DNA from: Crocodylus rhombifer
Lineage: Eukaryota > Chordata > Crocodylia > Crocodylidae
DNA length: 64,000 nt
Assembly (NCBI GenBank): GCA_038503035.1
Contig: JAVSML010038971.1
Coordinates: 31,257-95,256 of the forward strand
Reading direction: 5' to 3'
Part shown: piece after piece, positions 22,921 to 34,300 of the stretch
Layout of the letters: each line of letters begins with the position of its first letter
How positions within the stretch are numbered: position 1 is the first letter of the stretch
Made by a program: the position numbers and the translations under genes
The notes under the pieces: generated by a model
Told to the model about the DNA's origin: nothing
What the model saw: only the letters and a program-made list of their open reading frames with translations
Databases searched by the model: none

Positions 22921-23990
22921 GTCTGGGACCCAACGCATGACTGGGCTATAGGCTGTACAGGAGGGACAGGATAGGAAGGAAAGGTGGGGGCGTGGCACTC
23001 TGCATTAAGGAGGAATACAAATCCTCGTCAATTAGCAAAGACTCAGAGGGGGGTACTCTGAAGTGCTCTGGGTTAGAATACAAGGCAGTCGTGGGGAAAG
23101 AGACTTAACGATGGGAGACTACTACAGGCCACCCAACCAAGGGGAAGAGCTAGACCAGGAATTCTTAAGTCAGCTGACAGAGGTAGTTAGGTCAAAGGAC
23201 GTGGTCATCATGGGTGACCTGAACCTTCCAGACATCTGCTGGGAAGAGCGGTCAGCCAGGTCTGACCGCTCACGTGGGTTCCTAGCCCAAATGCAGGACC
23301 TCCATCTAACCCAGGAGGTGCACAGCTCTACCAGGGGAGACGCCTTGTTGGACCTAGTGCGACGACCTGGTGAGGCGGCTGCAGGTTCTCGACCACCTGG
23401 GCGACAGCGATCATCGCCTGCTGGGATTCACCATCCAGTGCAAGGTGGCAAAGGCCTGCAGCAAGGCAGCAGCCCTAGATTTCAGGAGGGCAGACTTCAA
23501 TGAGCTAAGGAGAATAGTCAGGGAAGCACTGAGCTCCCGGAGGAGAGGGGAGCCAGGTGTCCAAGAAGAGTGGTCGCTCCTTAAGGTGACAATTCTCCAA
23601 GCCCAAAGGGAGGTAATCCCTACACAGATCAAAGGGAGCAGGAGGGCACAAAAGCCCCCATGGCTCACCAAAAGCATCTGGGAGTGTCTCCTAGCTAAAA
23701 GGGAGGCGCACACCCAATGGAAGGGAGGGGCCATCACCAGGGACGATTATACTGCGGTTGCAGAGGGTAAATTCAGATTAGATATCAGGAGGCGCGACTT
23801 CACAGTCAGGGCATCTAGGATCTGGAACCAACTTCCAAGCAAAGTGGTGCTGGCTCCTACCCTGGGGGTTTTTAAAAGCGGGCTCGATGAACACCTTCCT
23901 GGAGTTGTTTGACCCCAGTACTCTTTCCTGCCATGGCAGGGGTTGGACTTGATGATCTGCTCAGGTCCCTTCTGACCCTACAAACTATGA
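22921..23990 (+). mobile_element. CR1 LINE with internal deletion (EN joined to 3' end)
   Basis: The left part carries the APE-type endonuclease end and the linker. The right part, from about 23755, is the CR1 C-terminal coding end plus 3' tip, ending near 'aaactatgaaa' at 23990. The entire reverse transcriptase between them is missing. The 5' boundary is approximate: CR1-like sequence (ccaacgcatgactgggct) is recognisable from about 22921. Confidence 0.85.
23063..23912 (+). pseudogene. CR1 ORF2 remnant: endonuclease-linker fused to C-terminus
   Basis: Two overlapping frames cover it. Frame one (23063-23503) has DYYRPPNQGEELDQ and VVIMGDLNLPDICWEE, the endonuclease active-site neighbourhood. 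Frame two (23370-23912, 180 codons) has LGDSDHRLLGF (the SDH catalytic motif), a linker (SRRAQKPPWLTKSIWE), then RDDYTAVAEGKFRLDIRRR. That last segment crosses a deletion straight into the C-terminal RLDIRRRDFTVRA block without breaking the frame. A frameshift lies between 23340 and 23410. With no RT domain it cannot retrotranspose. Confidence 0.8.
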
Positions 23991-24900
23991 AAGTATATAG
24001 TGTCCTTCCCCCATTATTAAGGTAATTGGGTACCATCATGTGGATGGCCCCTTAAGACTGTGGGCCCTCCCTGTCAGGTTACACCTCTTTACCCCTAAGG
24101 AAGAAGGTAACAAGTCAGGGATCCCAAGTATGGAGGTACTGTGGGACGTTCCCAGCAGAGAGGCAGAAAAAGCATCAATGGGCCACTGAACCTGACAGAA
24201 GGCCCATGAGGCTGCTGGAGTGGAGCAGCATAAAGCTGAGGGGACTGCAGAGTGGGATGGAAAAGGCCAGAGCAGAACACCAACAATAAGTATTTAATCT
24301 GTGAAGGATCTGTTGGCTACCATGTATGATGCATGAGACTGATGTGGGACTGTGGAGAGGGCAAGAGGGCAGCCAGCCATTGCAGTCCAGGCAGAAGGAC
24401 AGGGGGCCAGCCTATAGGGGCACATTGTGAGTCAAATGTTTTATTCATTTGTACCCCTAGGAAGCAGTTAAAAAGAAGAGAGGAGAGTGAAAAAAGAAAT
24501 ACATTAAACAAAACCTCCCATTTTGTTTTATCACCTTTGAAAAATATTTCCTTTTCTAGGATGTTGTACTTCAGGATGTATTGCCCGGATTCACTTTCCT
24601 ATGAATTCATCTTCCAGATGTTTTTTTCCCCCCTTCTTATTGAAAAGATTTCAAAGGCTGTTTTCTATTACATTGTTACTTATCTGCAGTGTATCAGAAA
24701 TGGTGCAATGGCAATACAATACCTTGCATATTGTGTTGTGGGAATGCATTATCTACAGATGACAAGATCCCGTTATGTGCAAGGATTACATCTTCCTTTA
24801 GATGCAGTAAATAATTAATGCTGGCTCACACAATGATTTTTCTTTTGTGGTCATTAGTTAAAATACTAACAGTTATTATCTGTTTGATGTCTTTTTTTAG
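23991..24900. other. Intronic DNA upstream of the first exon
   Basis: Holds copy B of an unclassified repeat at 24238-24313 and a T-rich stretch before the acceptor. No branch point was assigned. An open frame at 24333-24818 has no recognisable homology. Confidence 0.5.
24238..24313. repeat. Unclassified dispersed repeat, copy B
   Basis: Aligns with 19767-19843 (shared aaaaggccagagcaga and gtatttaatc..gtgaagg). The region around it (about 24000-24430) may be a longer member of the same family. Confidence 0.55.
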
Positions 24901-25083
24901 TTCCAAGCTACGGTAAAGGAAGGTGTTACAGGAGTGATTGTGAATTTAACTGTTCAGGATGAGGATGATCCAGCAACAGGGGCCTGGAGAGCTGTTTATA
25001 CCATTATCAATGGAAACCCAGGGCAGAGTTTTGAAATCCATACCAATCCACAGACTAATGAGGGAATGCTCTCTGTTGTCAAA
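24901..25083 (+). CDS. CDH13: CDH13 (T-cadherin) internal exon, EC3 portion
   Basis: This internal exon has 61 codons in phase 0 at both ends. It follows a strong polypyrimidine acceptor (tctttttttag at 24890-24900) and ends before donor gtaaga at 25084. The peptide begins [20 protein letters not shown], continues [20 protein letters not shown], and ends NEGMLSVVK. The acidic DEDD stretch is a cadherin Ca2+-site motif and NLT is an N-glycosylation sequon. The wording matches T-cadherin, a GPI-anchored atypical cadherin that mediates weak homophilic adhesion and binds adiponectin and LDL at the cell surface, rather than N- or E-cadherin. The 183-bp length equals that of the corresponding classical cadherin exon as I remember it. 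There is no initiator Met, as expected for an internal exon, and the frame reads straight into the PLDYE exon at 26739. The exon number was not determined. Confidence 0.93.
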
Positions 25084-25648
25084 GTAAGAACTATTTGCCT
25101 TTATACGATATTATAGCCGCACAGTGTATCCAGCAGATCTTTGATGCATGAAAAGGTGCAACTACTGGAATAACCTTCTCAAAAATATGGCACTAGTTAA
25201 TTCTTCACTTAAGAAATTTTACCAATATCTCCCTTTCTTTTGAAAGTACCCCTGGGTGCGGTAAAAGATGATTGGCAAACCTTCTCTCCTTCCCATATGT
25301 GGGAAATTTAATTATTTGTCCACCCTCCCCCGCCCCCAAACAAAAAACCAAACAAAAAACCCCACACAAAACAGAAATCTTGAACTGAAATTTTAAGCCA
25401 AGATGTTTTAGTTTTCAGGATTTATTTTGATGTCTGGAAGAAAAAAATGACAAGAATCACATGTGAAAACAAAGTTATGTCTGAAGGCAGTATTTTCTAC
25501 TGAGAGAGTTTGGATTGAAAATTTCCCATTGGTCATATTTCTCCCTGTGCAGTGCCTTGCAGTGGATATCTTTGCAGTAGACAAGGCAGAGCTCAAAAGG
25601 AATGGCTTCCCCTGCAGCCCAGAGATTGGTACGGTTAGGGTGAAGATA

Positions 25649-26203
25649 GGGCAAAGTTACACATAACACTTAGACCATACTAAATCTGTGCAGTGTTAAT
25701 AGGCGATAGCTAAATAGCTATAATGTTAATAAGTGATAACTAAATAGCTACAATGTTAATAGTTGATAACTAAATCTGGTCAATGTTAATAGGCGATAGT
25801 GTTCAAGTTAGAACATGTTGATCAGTTGTACGTTATGGGTTAGTACGGTTTCTTGCCGGCACTGCTCTGCGTTACCACTAGAGGGCTTGGCAAGCAGGGG
25901 TGTGGCTAGAAGCCAGGACACTTGGGCTTTATGCTTGCTCTGGGTGGAGTGGGGTGGGGAGGCTAGAAGTGGTGCATCCTGGGGTGCTTGGAGACTTCAA
26001 GCTGCTCATTTTATCTCTGTGGAGCAGACCTGAAGTTTTCCTATAACAAATTAGGTAGCACAGCCCAGAGTTAACCCTCACCTGAAGTGGCATAATTTGA
26101 GCTGCTCAGAGTGCACTTGGCATAAGTTAACAAGCTTTAACTTGCAGTTGCTCACATTTTAAGTGCCCTTACTAAGGTCTGAGTGTAATGTGTAACTTTG
26201 CCC
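25649..26203. mobile_element. Non-autonomous TIR element in the CDH13 short intron
   Basis: A 28-bp inverted pair at 25649-25676 and 26176-26203 matches at 26 of 28 positions (gggcaaagttacaca... against its mirror). Between the arms lie a 30-bp tandem array and about 380 bp of mixed sequence. No clear target duplication was found, so the superfamily is unassigned. Confidence 0.65.
25676..25803. repeat. 30-bp minisatellite, about 4 units
   Basis: The motif gttaat recurs at 25695, 25725, 25755 and 25785, exactly 30 bp apart, within units like aatgttaataagtgataac followed by taaatagcta. It lies just inside the left arm of the TIR element. Confidence 0.9.
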
Positions 26204-26738
26204 ACACATTCCACCTAAGGAGGTAGGACTTGTCTTCCAATTGAATAATGTGCTTACTCTTCACCTAAGCACAACTGTGGGTCATCAGGTCTAGCTCAGA
26301 GAGTCTGAGCAGTTCAGCCAGCAGAAAGGATAACACGGATAATAATTAAATGCAACTCATTTTTGTTCTCTGCTTTGTTATTGCAGTGGGAGAGGAGCAG
26401 GGAGTAGAAAATTCTGGACTTGCTCCATTCACCCACCCCCCACAGTATCCACCCTCTGTCACTGTGAGAGACAAAATACTGAACTAGCTGGATCAATTGT
26501 CTGACCCAGTAAATGGCAGTTCTTATGAGCCTCTTTAATACTCTTCCTTGTAACTTGTAATTATCATCATGTCAACTGCTGAACTTCAGCCAGGCATCGA
26601 GATGTAACCAGTGCTGGTACAAGAGATGCTGTCCTTTTTGTGGCTAATTCTGTCACTTGGGAACTCAGCAGAGGGGAGGTAATGTTAATTTTTTTTTTAA
26701 ATGCATCTCATGCTCCAATGTTTTGACTTGCCTTTCAG

Positions 26739-26992
26739 CCTTTAGACTACGAGATCTCAGCATTTCACACGCTGCTGATCAAAGTAGAAAATGAAGACCC
26801 GCTCGTTCCGGACATAGCTTATGGCCCCAGTTCCACAGCCACAGTTCAGATCACTGTTGAAGACGTAAATGAAGGCCCTGTTTTCCACCCAAACCCAATG
26901 ACAGTGACCAAACAAGAAAACATCCCCATTGGCAGCGTTGTACTAACAGTGAACGCCACAGATCCAGATACCTTGCAGCATCAAACTATTAG
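26739..26992 (+). CDS. CDH13: CDH13 (T-cadherin) internal exon, EC3 end to EC4 start
   Basis: This is 254 bp: 84 codons plus AG, which completes an Arg codon in the next exon. The acceptor is ttgcctttcag (26728-26738) and the donor is gtgagt at 26993. The peptide starts [20 protein letters not shown], the cadherin LDxE-type motif. It contains [10 protein letters not shown], the EC3-EC4 Ca2+ linker, which carries NEGP where classical cadherins usually have NDNAP. It ends [13 protein letters not shown](R), the DxD motif of EC4 with an N-A-T glycosylation sequon. It joins the preceding exon in frame with no stop. No frameshift or lost motif is visible, so the gene appears functional here. The next exon (T-cadherin continues YSVYKD) was not found within the window. 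Identification as CDH13 rests on recognising the peptide. Confidence 0.93.
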
Positions 26993-28005
26993 GTGAGTAC
27001 AATGTTCTCTAACCTAAGCCTACAAGATAGGGACTACAAATGATTGTTGTGCCTATGGTACTCGGCCATTTGCACAAAATTAAATTAAACGTGTTTGAGA
27101 TCTGGGTAATTAGGAGTGAAGTTTTATTTTCTCCTGTAATGAAGAGCTTCAAAATGACAAAGAAAAAGAGTTTGCATTAGGCAGGTGACAATATTTTTCC
27201 AAGGAATGAGATGATAGAGTAAAGCACCTTTAGGTGATTCTGGTCTCAAACTGGTTCCCCCGCCTTTATGAAATCAAGGGGACAAAAATAAACATTTCTA
27301 AACCAGCTTCTGAGAATCGTTTCTCAGTTTTGCCTACTTGGTTTATGTTTGCTTCTGATGTCACCCCATAAAGTGAAATAATTATTGGCCCCCCAGATTC
27401 AAGTATAAAGGGTAATACATGCTTCTTGACTAAACCTTGGCATTATCTGTTGCACTTTATTGTGGTTCAGGCTCAGAACAATACAAGGAAAAGGATGTCT
27501 TCTGTACTGCAAAAATATTAATGCACTTGCACTCTGAAGAACAGTGTTGGGTATTGAGTTTAACAAATGCCCAAGTTTACTATAATTATAAAACTGTTTT
27601 CTGACATGTGAGTGCTATGTTCCTGCTCTGAATCTCTTGAGACTATAGCAAGGAGCTTATTATGCTCTACCAGCACTTTTGCTTCCAAGAACACTATTGC
27701 AGAGATAGAAACATGGTTTTTCCCTGATCCAAAAGCAGATAATTTTCATAGTTAAAAACAGCACCTGATGTCTCTGGTGGTTTGGATGAAAATTTAGAAT
27801 GAGCACATCACTCGTGCAGTGATGCCAGTCTCAAAATTGCATCTTCTCTGCCAGAGTGTTAACTTCACCTTTCTGCATAGCAGAGAAAGAGCTTCAGTCC
27901 CTTACCTGGGGGTGTTTCTCCCCTCCACCTGAGCTAGTGGAGAGGGACAAATTGGATTTGGTGAAGCTGTGCAGCTGAGAGGTGGACCACAAGTTGCGTT
28001 ATGTA

Positions 28006-28376
28006 TAGGGCCCTGCCAAATTCATGGCAGAAGTGGAGTGTGCTGCAGCTCCTTTAATTTTGCAGGTTCCCCTCTGCACTGATTGGTGGAAGGGCCGCAC
28101 TTGCGGCTTGCTTCTGATGAACAGGGAAGATACCGTTTTAAATACGATACCGTTTTTACCTCCCCACCAGCCAGCAGCAAGCCACGGGGCCACCGAGGCC
28201 CCTCACCAATCAGTGGCAGGAGGCAAAAACAGCATCATAATTAAAACCACAGTTTTTACCTACTTGTCAATCAGGAGCAAGCGGCGGGGCCCCTCCACCA
28301 ATCAGCACAGGGGAACCTGCAAGATGAAAGAAGCTGCAGAGCACCCCCTTTCTGCCGTGAATTTGGTAGGGCCCTA
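28006..28376. mobile_element. TAGGGCCCT hAT-like foldback element
   Basis: It begins tagggccctgccaaattcat and ends gtgaatttggtagggcccta. Flanks gttatgta (27998-28005) and attatgta (28377-28384) are an 8-bp duplication with one mismatch. The inner arms around 28064-28098 and 28290-28325 (gcaggttcccct...tgattggtgga) are near-perfect reverse complements, so the element can fold back. A short gataccgttttta duplication lies at 28129-28157. 371 bp, no coding capacity. Confidence 0.75.
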
Positions 28377-28384
28377 ATTATGTA

Positions 28385-31300
28385 CTCACAGGAGTCTCAT
28401 TACAGGGAAACCAAATGGTGAGGCATTGAGGACTGGAGAGAGGGGGTATGTAGCGGCCCCCGAGAGCCACCACTCTGCGCATTTCCCTTCCCCAGAATCC
28501 CCCGGAGGGAGTCTCAAGAGTTGTGCTCCTTTTTTGCAGGCTATGACTCTTGTCTCTTGTCCTCACTGCATAAGGGTGCAGATGCCATTCGTCATGAAGG
28601 AAGACCGCTACCTTGCTTCATTCATTTCATCGAGATTTAGCAGCCTCTTATTTTTGCCCTTTTATTTGTTTGGGTTCTTTTCCTGAGAGGGACCAGCGAG
28701 GCCTTGGTCAAGCTGGGGTGTCCAATGGCGTCTCAGCCTGGTTCCTCTCCATTTGAAGTCATCTAGAATTTGGGTGCTCAAGGATTGCTAGGCAGGGAGC
28801 CAAGTTCTTCACGCAGGGTCTCCCATGGTTAGATGTCTTCCTCGTTGCAAGGATGGTGGGCGCTTCTTCAGGAAGGTTAGGCCCACACAGCTGCCTGACC
28901 GAGAATGCCGTTGACAGTAATGGCAATCTGTGCACGCAGCAAGTGTAGAGCAGCGTGCCATTGCAGAGGGCCAGACTGACAGTCACGGGTTAAAATGATG
29001 TGAAGGTGAACTGAGACAGGTAAGAGTTCAAAATTTAATGGAGGGGGGAGAAAGGGCATGGCATATAATTAGAAAATTCCATTCCCAGCATCACCTTAAA
29101 AACATCTATCTAATAGAGCATGAATATTTAATTTTTGTTCTCTATCAGGAGTACCTGTGAGCTCTGCCATTTAAAGATCAGTTTATCTGAGGGAAGACTC
29201 TTAACAGATGTCATCTTCCCTGTTTTCTAAATGTATTTATTTACTGAATGCACGTTTTGTCCATTCATTGTCATTTTAGCCCTTGCTCCAGGGAATTCTT
29301 ATTCTATTTGGTATAGCCACAGATTTCTGTGATGGATGGACAAGGGCTGTGGGATTTCTTTCATATGTCAAATGCAGCAACATGACAATCGGGTGCATGA
29401 TCTAAAACCTGGCTCACGTAGAGGTAAAAGTCCCTTATTCTCTTTGGCGTTGATATCAAATTTTAGTACAGGCAGGAACAAAGCTATCAACAATTTTAAG
29501 AATGGTCATGGGAGTTGTGGGTTTGGTTTTTTTGCTTTTTATAAAAAGGGCTTGTTAATTATTTGCAACATTTTATCACGTACTGCTAAGAGAGGTGCCC
29601 CAAGAGAATAAAGAACATGTGTGAAATTGGTTAAAGAAACCATGCAGGAATTTGTTCTTATAATCCAGAATCTGCTGCTTGCGTTTCTCAAGCAGAATTG
29701 CTGATTATGCCAGATTGGTAATGATTATGTTGGGAGTGCAAACTGGAAGAGAGATTAGTGAATCACTAAAAAGACCAGTTTGATTTTTAAATATTCGTTG
29801 CAGCTAGCCAAATAGCAGAAATCCTTGTGCAGTCTACCACTAGTCACAACCGTGCTGCAAAGGAGCCCTGAAATCTTGAATAATACAAACTAAATAAAAG
29901 TTTCCTGGAACTGAAAGCATAATGTGAACAGTATCTGTATTGCCAAGATGTTGTATTCTTTTACACAAAAAGGTTTTCTTCTCTCCTGCTGATTGTGCAA
30001 AAAACAAAAGCCGCAATGATTTAGTGTTGGTTGGGAATGGAGAGTGATTCTGTGGAAGGAAATATGTAAAAAGATCAAGGGCTGTTAGTTTTGTCAGGGG
30101 AAAAAAAACTACAAATGGGGAAATAATTGAAGTACAAAAAGTAGGGAATGAAATAGAAAAGGCTAATCTAACTCTCATATCCCCTCTGATACAGGGACAA
30201 GACAGCACAAAGTATAAAAGCTTAACCCTCAACACAGAAAAAAAGAACTGTGTTTCAGGCAATATAGTTAAGTGGTGGCATTTACTGCTGGCAAATATTG
30301 ACAGTAATATTCAAAGAATTAGATATTTTTGTGACTAATCTGCAATTTAGCTAGTGTAAAATTAAACGTGCTGGGGCTAAAACTGATCACTGTATGGAAC
30401 TGGCAAGAAATACTCCCCACTAAATGATTGCAGTTGGATGCATTTTGAGAAGCTGGGGTATATATTGGTTTATAATGGCTTAGGATCCTGCCAGATCTCT
30501 CGCACGGAGATTACATATCCGTCTGCTTTCAGTGCATTTTCCTACGTGCTGGATGTTGCTGCGCTCTGTAAGTTCTCCCCAGAGGAGGTACTAATATATT
30601 AAGGTCAATTTTTGAAGGCAAAGTGCATGGGCACTGAACCATAATGCATGGGAGCGAGTCAGGTTGTGATGCGCGCATGCAGCGAGGCGTGTCAGAACCC
30701 TGCCGTGAACCGGGTCCGTTGTTTCATGTTGCAAAATGTTAGTGCGCAGAAGGGTAAGAGGGGCTTTGTCCATGCCTCCCTCCTTTGCTTTCAGCCTCTT
30801 GCAGCTAAAATATGAATCCATTGAAGGCCAAGAAGATATTTTTCCATTTGTTTTATCGACAGTGAGAGGGTGCCACTAGCTACTGGCAAGGTGTTCTGCT
30901 ATTGCATAAAATATCACAACTGCATTCCAGAAACCATGACTCTAAGGTAAAGAAAGATTTCAATGCCATGGTCCAAATCCAGATTCAGTCTGTTCTTTGA
31001 ACGCTCTCTGAATCAGATTCAAATGACTTATCTTGGTGAAAACTGTAGCTTGCCTTGTAACCGTTCCTGTAGGCATCTGCAGTGTTGAGGCAGTTTTCCT
31101 TCTTCTTCTTCAGCCTGAAGTGGTTTTGCAGCCTGAGAATGGAACTCACTTAAAAGCTCAAGCAAGCTGGCAAAAATATACTACCCAGGAAAATACAACT
31201 TCAAGCATTTGTGAGAATCAAAACCTTGTAACTTCAGTCCAGATCTCACTCTGTACATAGTTAGCAATAATAATGCACTTTCATGGTTTTATATTCTTCT

Positions 31301-34300
31301 CTGATCTAATGAAGTTAACATTCAGGGGAAGTTGTTAGAGGTATCGACAGCTTACTGGGAACAAATGTCTTCGGCTCTCATTAACCGAGCATATAATGAA
31401 GGCTCCAAGCTCAGTTCTGCTCTTAGGTATTCTTGACTGTGTAAGCTGTTTGTACTCATTTCAACCAAAGTCCAGGATTGTTTGTGGAGAGGCATCCAGT
31501 AGATGCAGAGGGGTTTGAGCTGACCCTCAAAGCAAGAATCCAATGGTTTTTCACCAGATATATGTAACTCAAAGCAAAAATGTTCCTTCTGCACTTACTG
31601 GGCGAGAACCACGAAACCAATTCAAGTGGGATTGCAATTCTAAGATTCATTAACCTATATTAACCTGTTTTTTCTGAAGTATTCAACTCCCCCTACAACT
31701 CCCAACTTTTGGGAAGAAGAAAAACACGCGGAAGCCCCCATATTAATTATAATCCAACAACTTATTAATAGACCAGTAATGAAGTTTCTGAAATTTGATT
31801 TCTTAATCAGGGATCATTGTTATTTTTGTGCCAGATTTAAGAGTTTAATTTTGGGTGCCTCTTTCCCACCTCTGAAATTTTAATCAGAAGTTTCAAGTGT
31901 ACGTGTCAATGAGAAGTTAAAGGCCAAAATTAATAACATTTTCTACCTTGGGAAATTAAAAGAAGAGCCTCACTCTCTGAAATCCATTATTAACAGTAGA
32001 TCTTAATTAAACATAGTTACTGGCCTCAATAATTTGTCTGCATGGAGAGATCAGTGTAGGTATTTCTTTCCTTTTTGGATTCAACAAGTGCACGAGATAT
32101 AGTGAGACTTTTAACTAAGTATAAATAAGTTGTTTATGGCAATATACTTGTAATTTTTAATTAAAGCAATGCTCTCTGGTTTCATGTTTTATCCCAGCAA
32201 TATATTTTTATTACCTACTGTGCTCTAGGATTTTTAATTATTTATGTAAATATATTATTGCAGTTTTCATTCTTGGGAAGTGATGTGCCTGGATGCTATA
32301 TTAACATCTCCAGGAAAAAAAAACCCCCTGTATTATGGATTTAGAGCATGTCTAATTACATAAGAAAATTGAAATGATGCATTTTTGGCAGCCATCTGTA
32401 GTTGGTAACATGTCATGCCCATGATTCCTGAATGGGTCGTTGACAGTCCATTGTCATATTGGGAAGGACTGAGCTGTATTCAGCTGTAAGTCAGCTCCTT
32501 TCTCTCATGTATTTGACACATTTACACTCTTAAGATTTGAGGGTAGGGAGACTAACTGGTTCAGAGGGACATGAACTTTAATAGGCAACAACCATCTTTG
32601 TCAGATGCTAGGAATGGACCGCATCATGCTCTTAAGGGTTGCCAAAATTAGCATATATCCATGGACTTCTGTGGATTTGTACTAGCTTGGGATTATAGTC
32701 AGTCCTTGCTGATCATACCATGATAGCTGCCTATGTTGAAATATAGTGATAAACAGACTGTTTTTCTTGTAAAGGTCATTATCCTTAGAGCAAAACATTG
32801 ATGCATGGCAATGCGGCTGCTTCCTTGAATAACAGACCGGATGTAATAACAGCAATTCTCACAAGGACTCACTTAAGACAACAATACATTCCTTGGTGTC
32901 ATGTTGAAAGGGCAATGGCTAAAAAGATGAGCAATCAGATTTTAAGTTAAATTATTACAACTTAATCAATGTCCACTACATCAATGGCAATAGTCCAGAT
33001 TTTACACTGCTGTCAGTGAAAATGCATGTGTCCTGGTATGTTTTTAATCTTTGCAGAGATGGAATGAGATTGTAAAGCCCTGTAAATTAGTATTTTTACT
33101 CTACAGAACTGCTCACACGCTTAGCAATCTTCTCCTTACTCCCAAGCATATGGTAAATCCCATCAGATTTTGGTAAGGTAAAGTAAGGAGTAGTTTACTT
33201 CTGTCGCTTCTATTTTTGCTGCCCATCACCAGTATTACAGCTAATGCAATCAAGCCATGAATCATGACACTAATTCAAGAAATGCATTTCATGTTCTGCT
33301 ATTTTTCCCCCACAGTGCATCTGAACACCTTCTAAAGAACCATGAGCCTCCAAACCACATTCCTCTTGAACACTTAAGGGATTAATTTTGCATACTCTGA
33401 TGTGTGCTGAGCCTTTTTTAAGACACTTTTTTTATTGTAGGCAAGGGTCAGTACACTTACTTTTGGGATATACTGTCATCACTTTAGGGAAGAAGTATAT
33501 AATGAGACAGAGATGGCAAGTCTTATAGTAAGAGTGCATGGTTATAAGAAGTAATACACTCAGACATTGTTAAGTATGTCTCCGGGAATCTGAAGAGCTT
33601 ATGCCTGAACCCTACCATCGGGAGATGTGTTTTCCTTGGGCAGACAGAAAAAAATATTCCTATTGTTTTAAATTAATGACTGAGTCTTGCTCTCAGAGAA
33701 CAGCACTGGGGGTTTCATTGTAAGTTGCCCCCAAGAGCATCTTGAGTTGGCTCTGCAGTTTTATTTATGGCCTACATGAATCCACCCATTGGGAATTTGG
33801 AGCATATCACCAGATCTGAAATTGCTGCATATTGGAGAGTGCAATAAAAAAAAACAAAGCAAGCCAGGTAGAGAGGGAACTTGCCCTGAGCAACAAGTTA
33901 TTCCTGTCCTCCCCTTCCTGCCAAAATCTCTGAAATGTGAAGTATTGCCTCCAGGAAAACCAGCTGGGATCCAAAGGCTGTGATGGGGCAGGGAGGAGAA
34001 GAGAGGACTTGAACTGCTGGCAGTGACATATTGCCTTATTCTAAAAGGAACAGTCTATTTCTCTCCTGCCCAATGTTATATGCCATCAGATTGTCACAGC
34101 ACCTCCTCCAGAACATTAGAGTAGTATACTGCTATGTGATATATTGCACGCTGTATTATGATGTAAATATAGTAAGGTTACAACACAGAGAAAAACTCAC
34201 TGAATAAAAAACGCATGTTCATTGCTATGGTATTTGAACAAGCAGGGTTGCATCATTCATATATTATGTAGTGAGATAAAGGTGCAGCTCTCACCTTGTG

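Larger units (their letters stand above)
1..24900 (+). other. CDH13: CDH13 upstream intron (partial)
   Basis: All sequence before the acceptor at 24899-24900 is intron of CDH13. No other cadherin-like peptide was recognised in any frame. The stretch holds the transposable elements listed separately, between AT-rich single-copy DNA. Open frames in it are short or fall inside repeats. Confidence 0.85.
25084..26738 (+). other. CDH13: CDH13 short intron between the two exons
   Basis: This is a 1655-bp GT-AG intron, phase 0, opening gtaaga and closing cctttcag. It contains an A/C-rich run (about 25330-25375) and one inverted-repeat element at 25649-26203 that itself carries a 30-bp tandem array. 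The remainder looks unique. Confidence 0.9.

Noticed and set aside
24333..24818. 161-codon frame just upstream of the cadherin exon
   Set aside because: It ends before the acceptor and is in an unrelated context; the translation has no cadherin similarity.
24934..25116. Start codon at 24934 for a 60-residue protein
   Set aside because: The codon is GTG inside a cadherin exon; the exon reads upstream to the acceptor at 24900 and stops at the donor, so this is not a separate gene.
25676..25803. Regular 30-bp repeats as a CRISPR-like array
   Set aside because: The units are contiguous tandem repeats with no spacers, inside a vertebrate intron.
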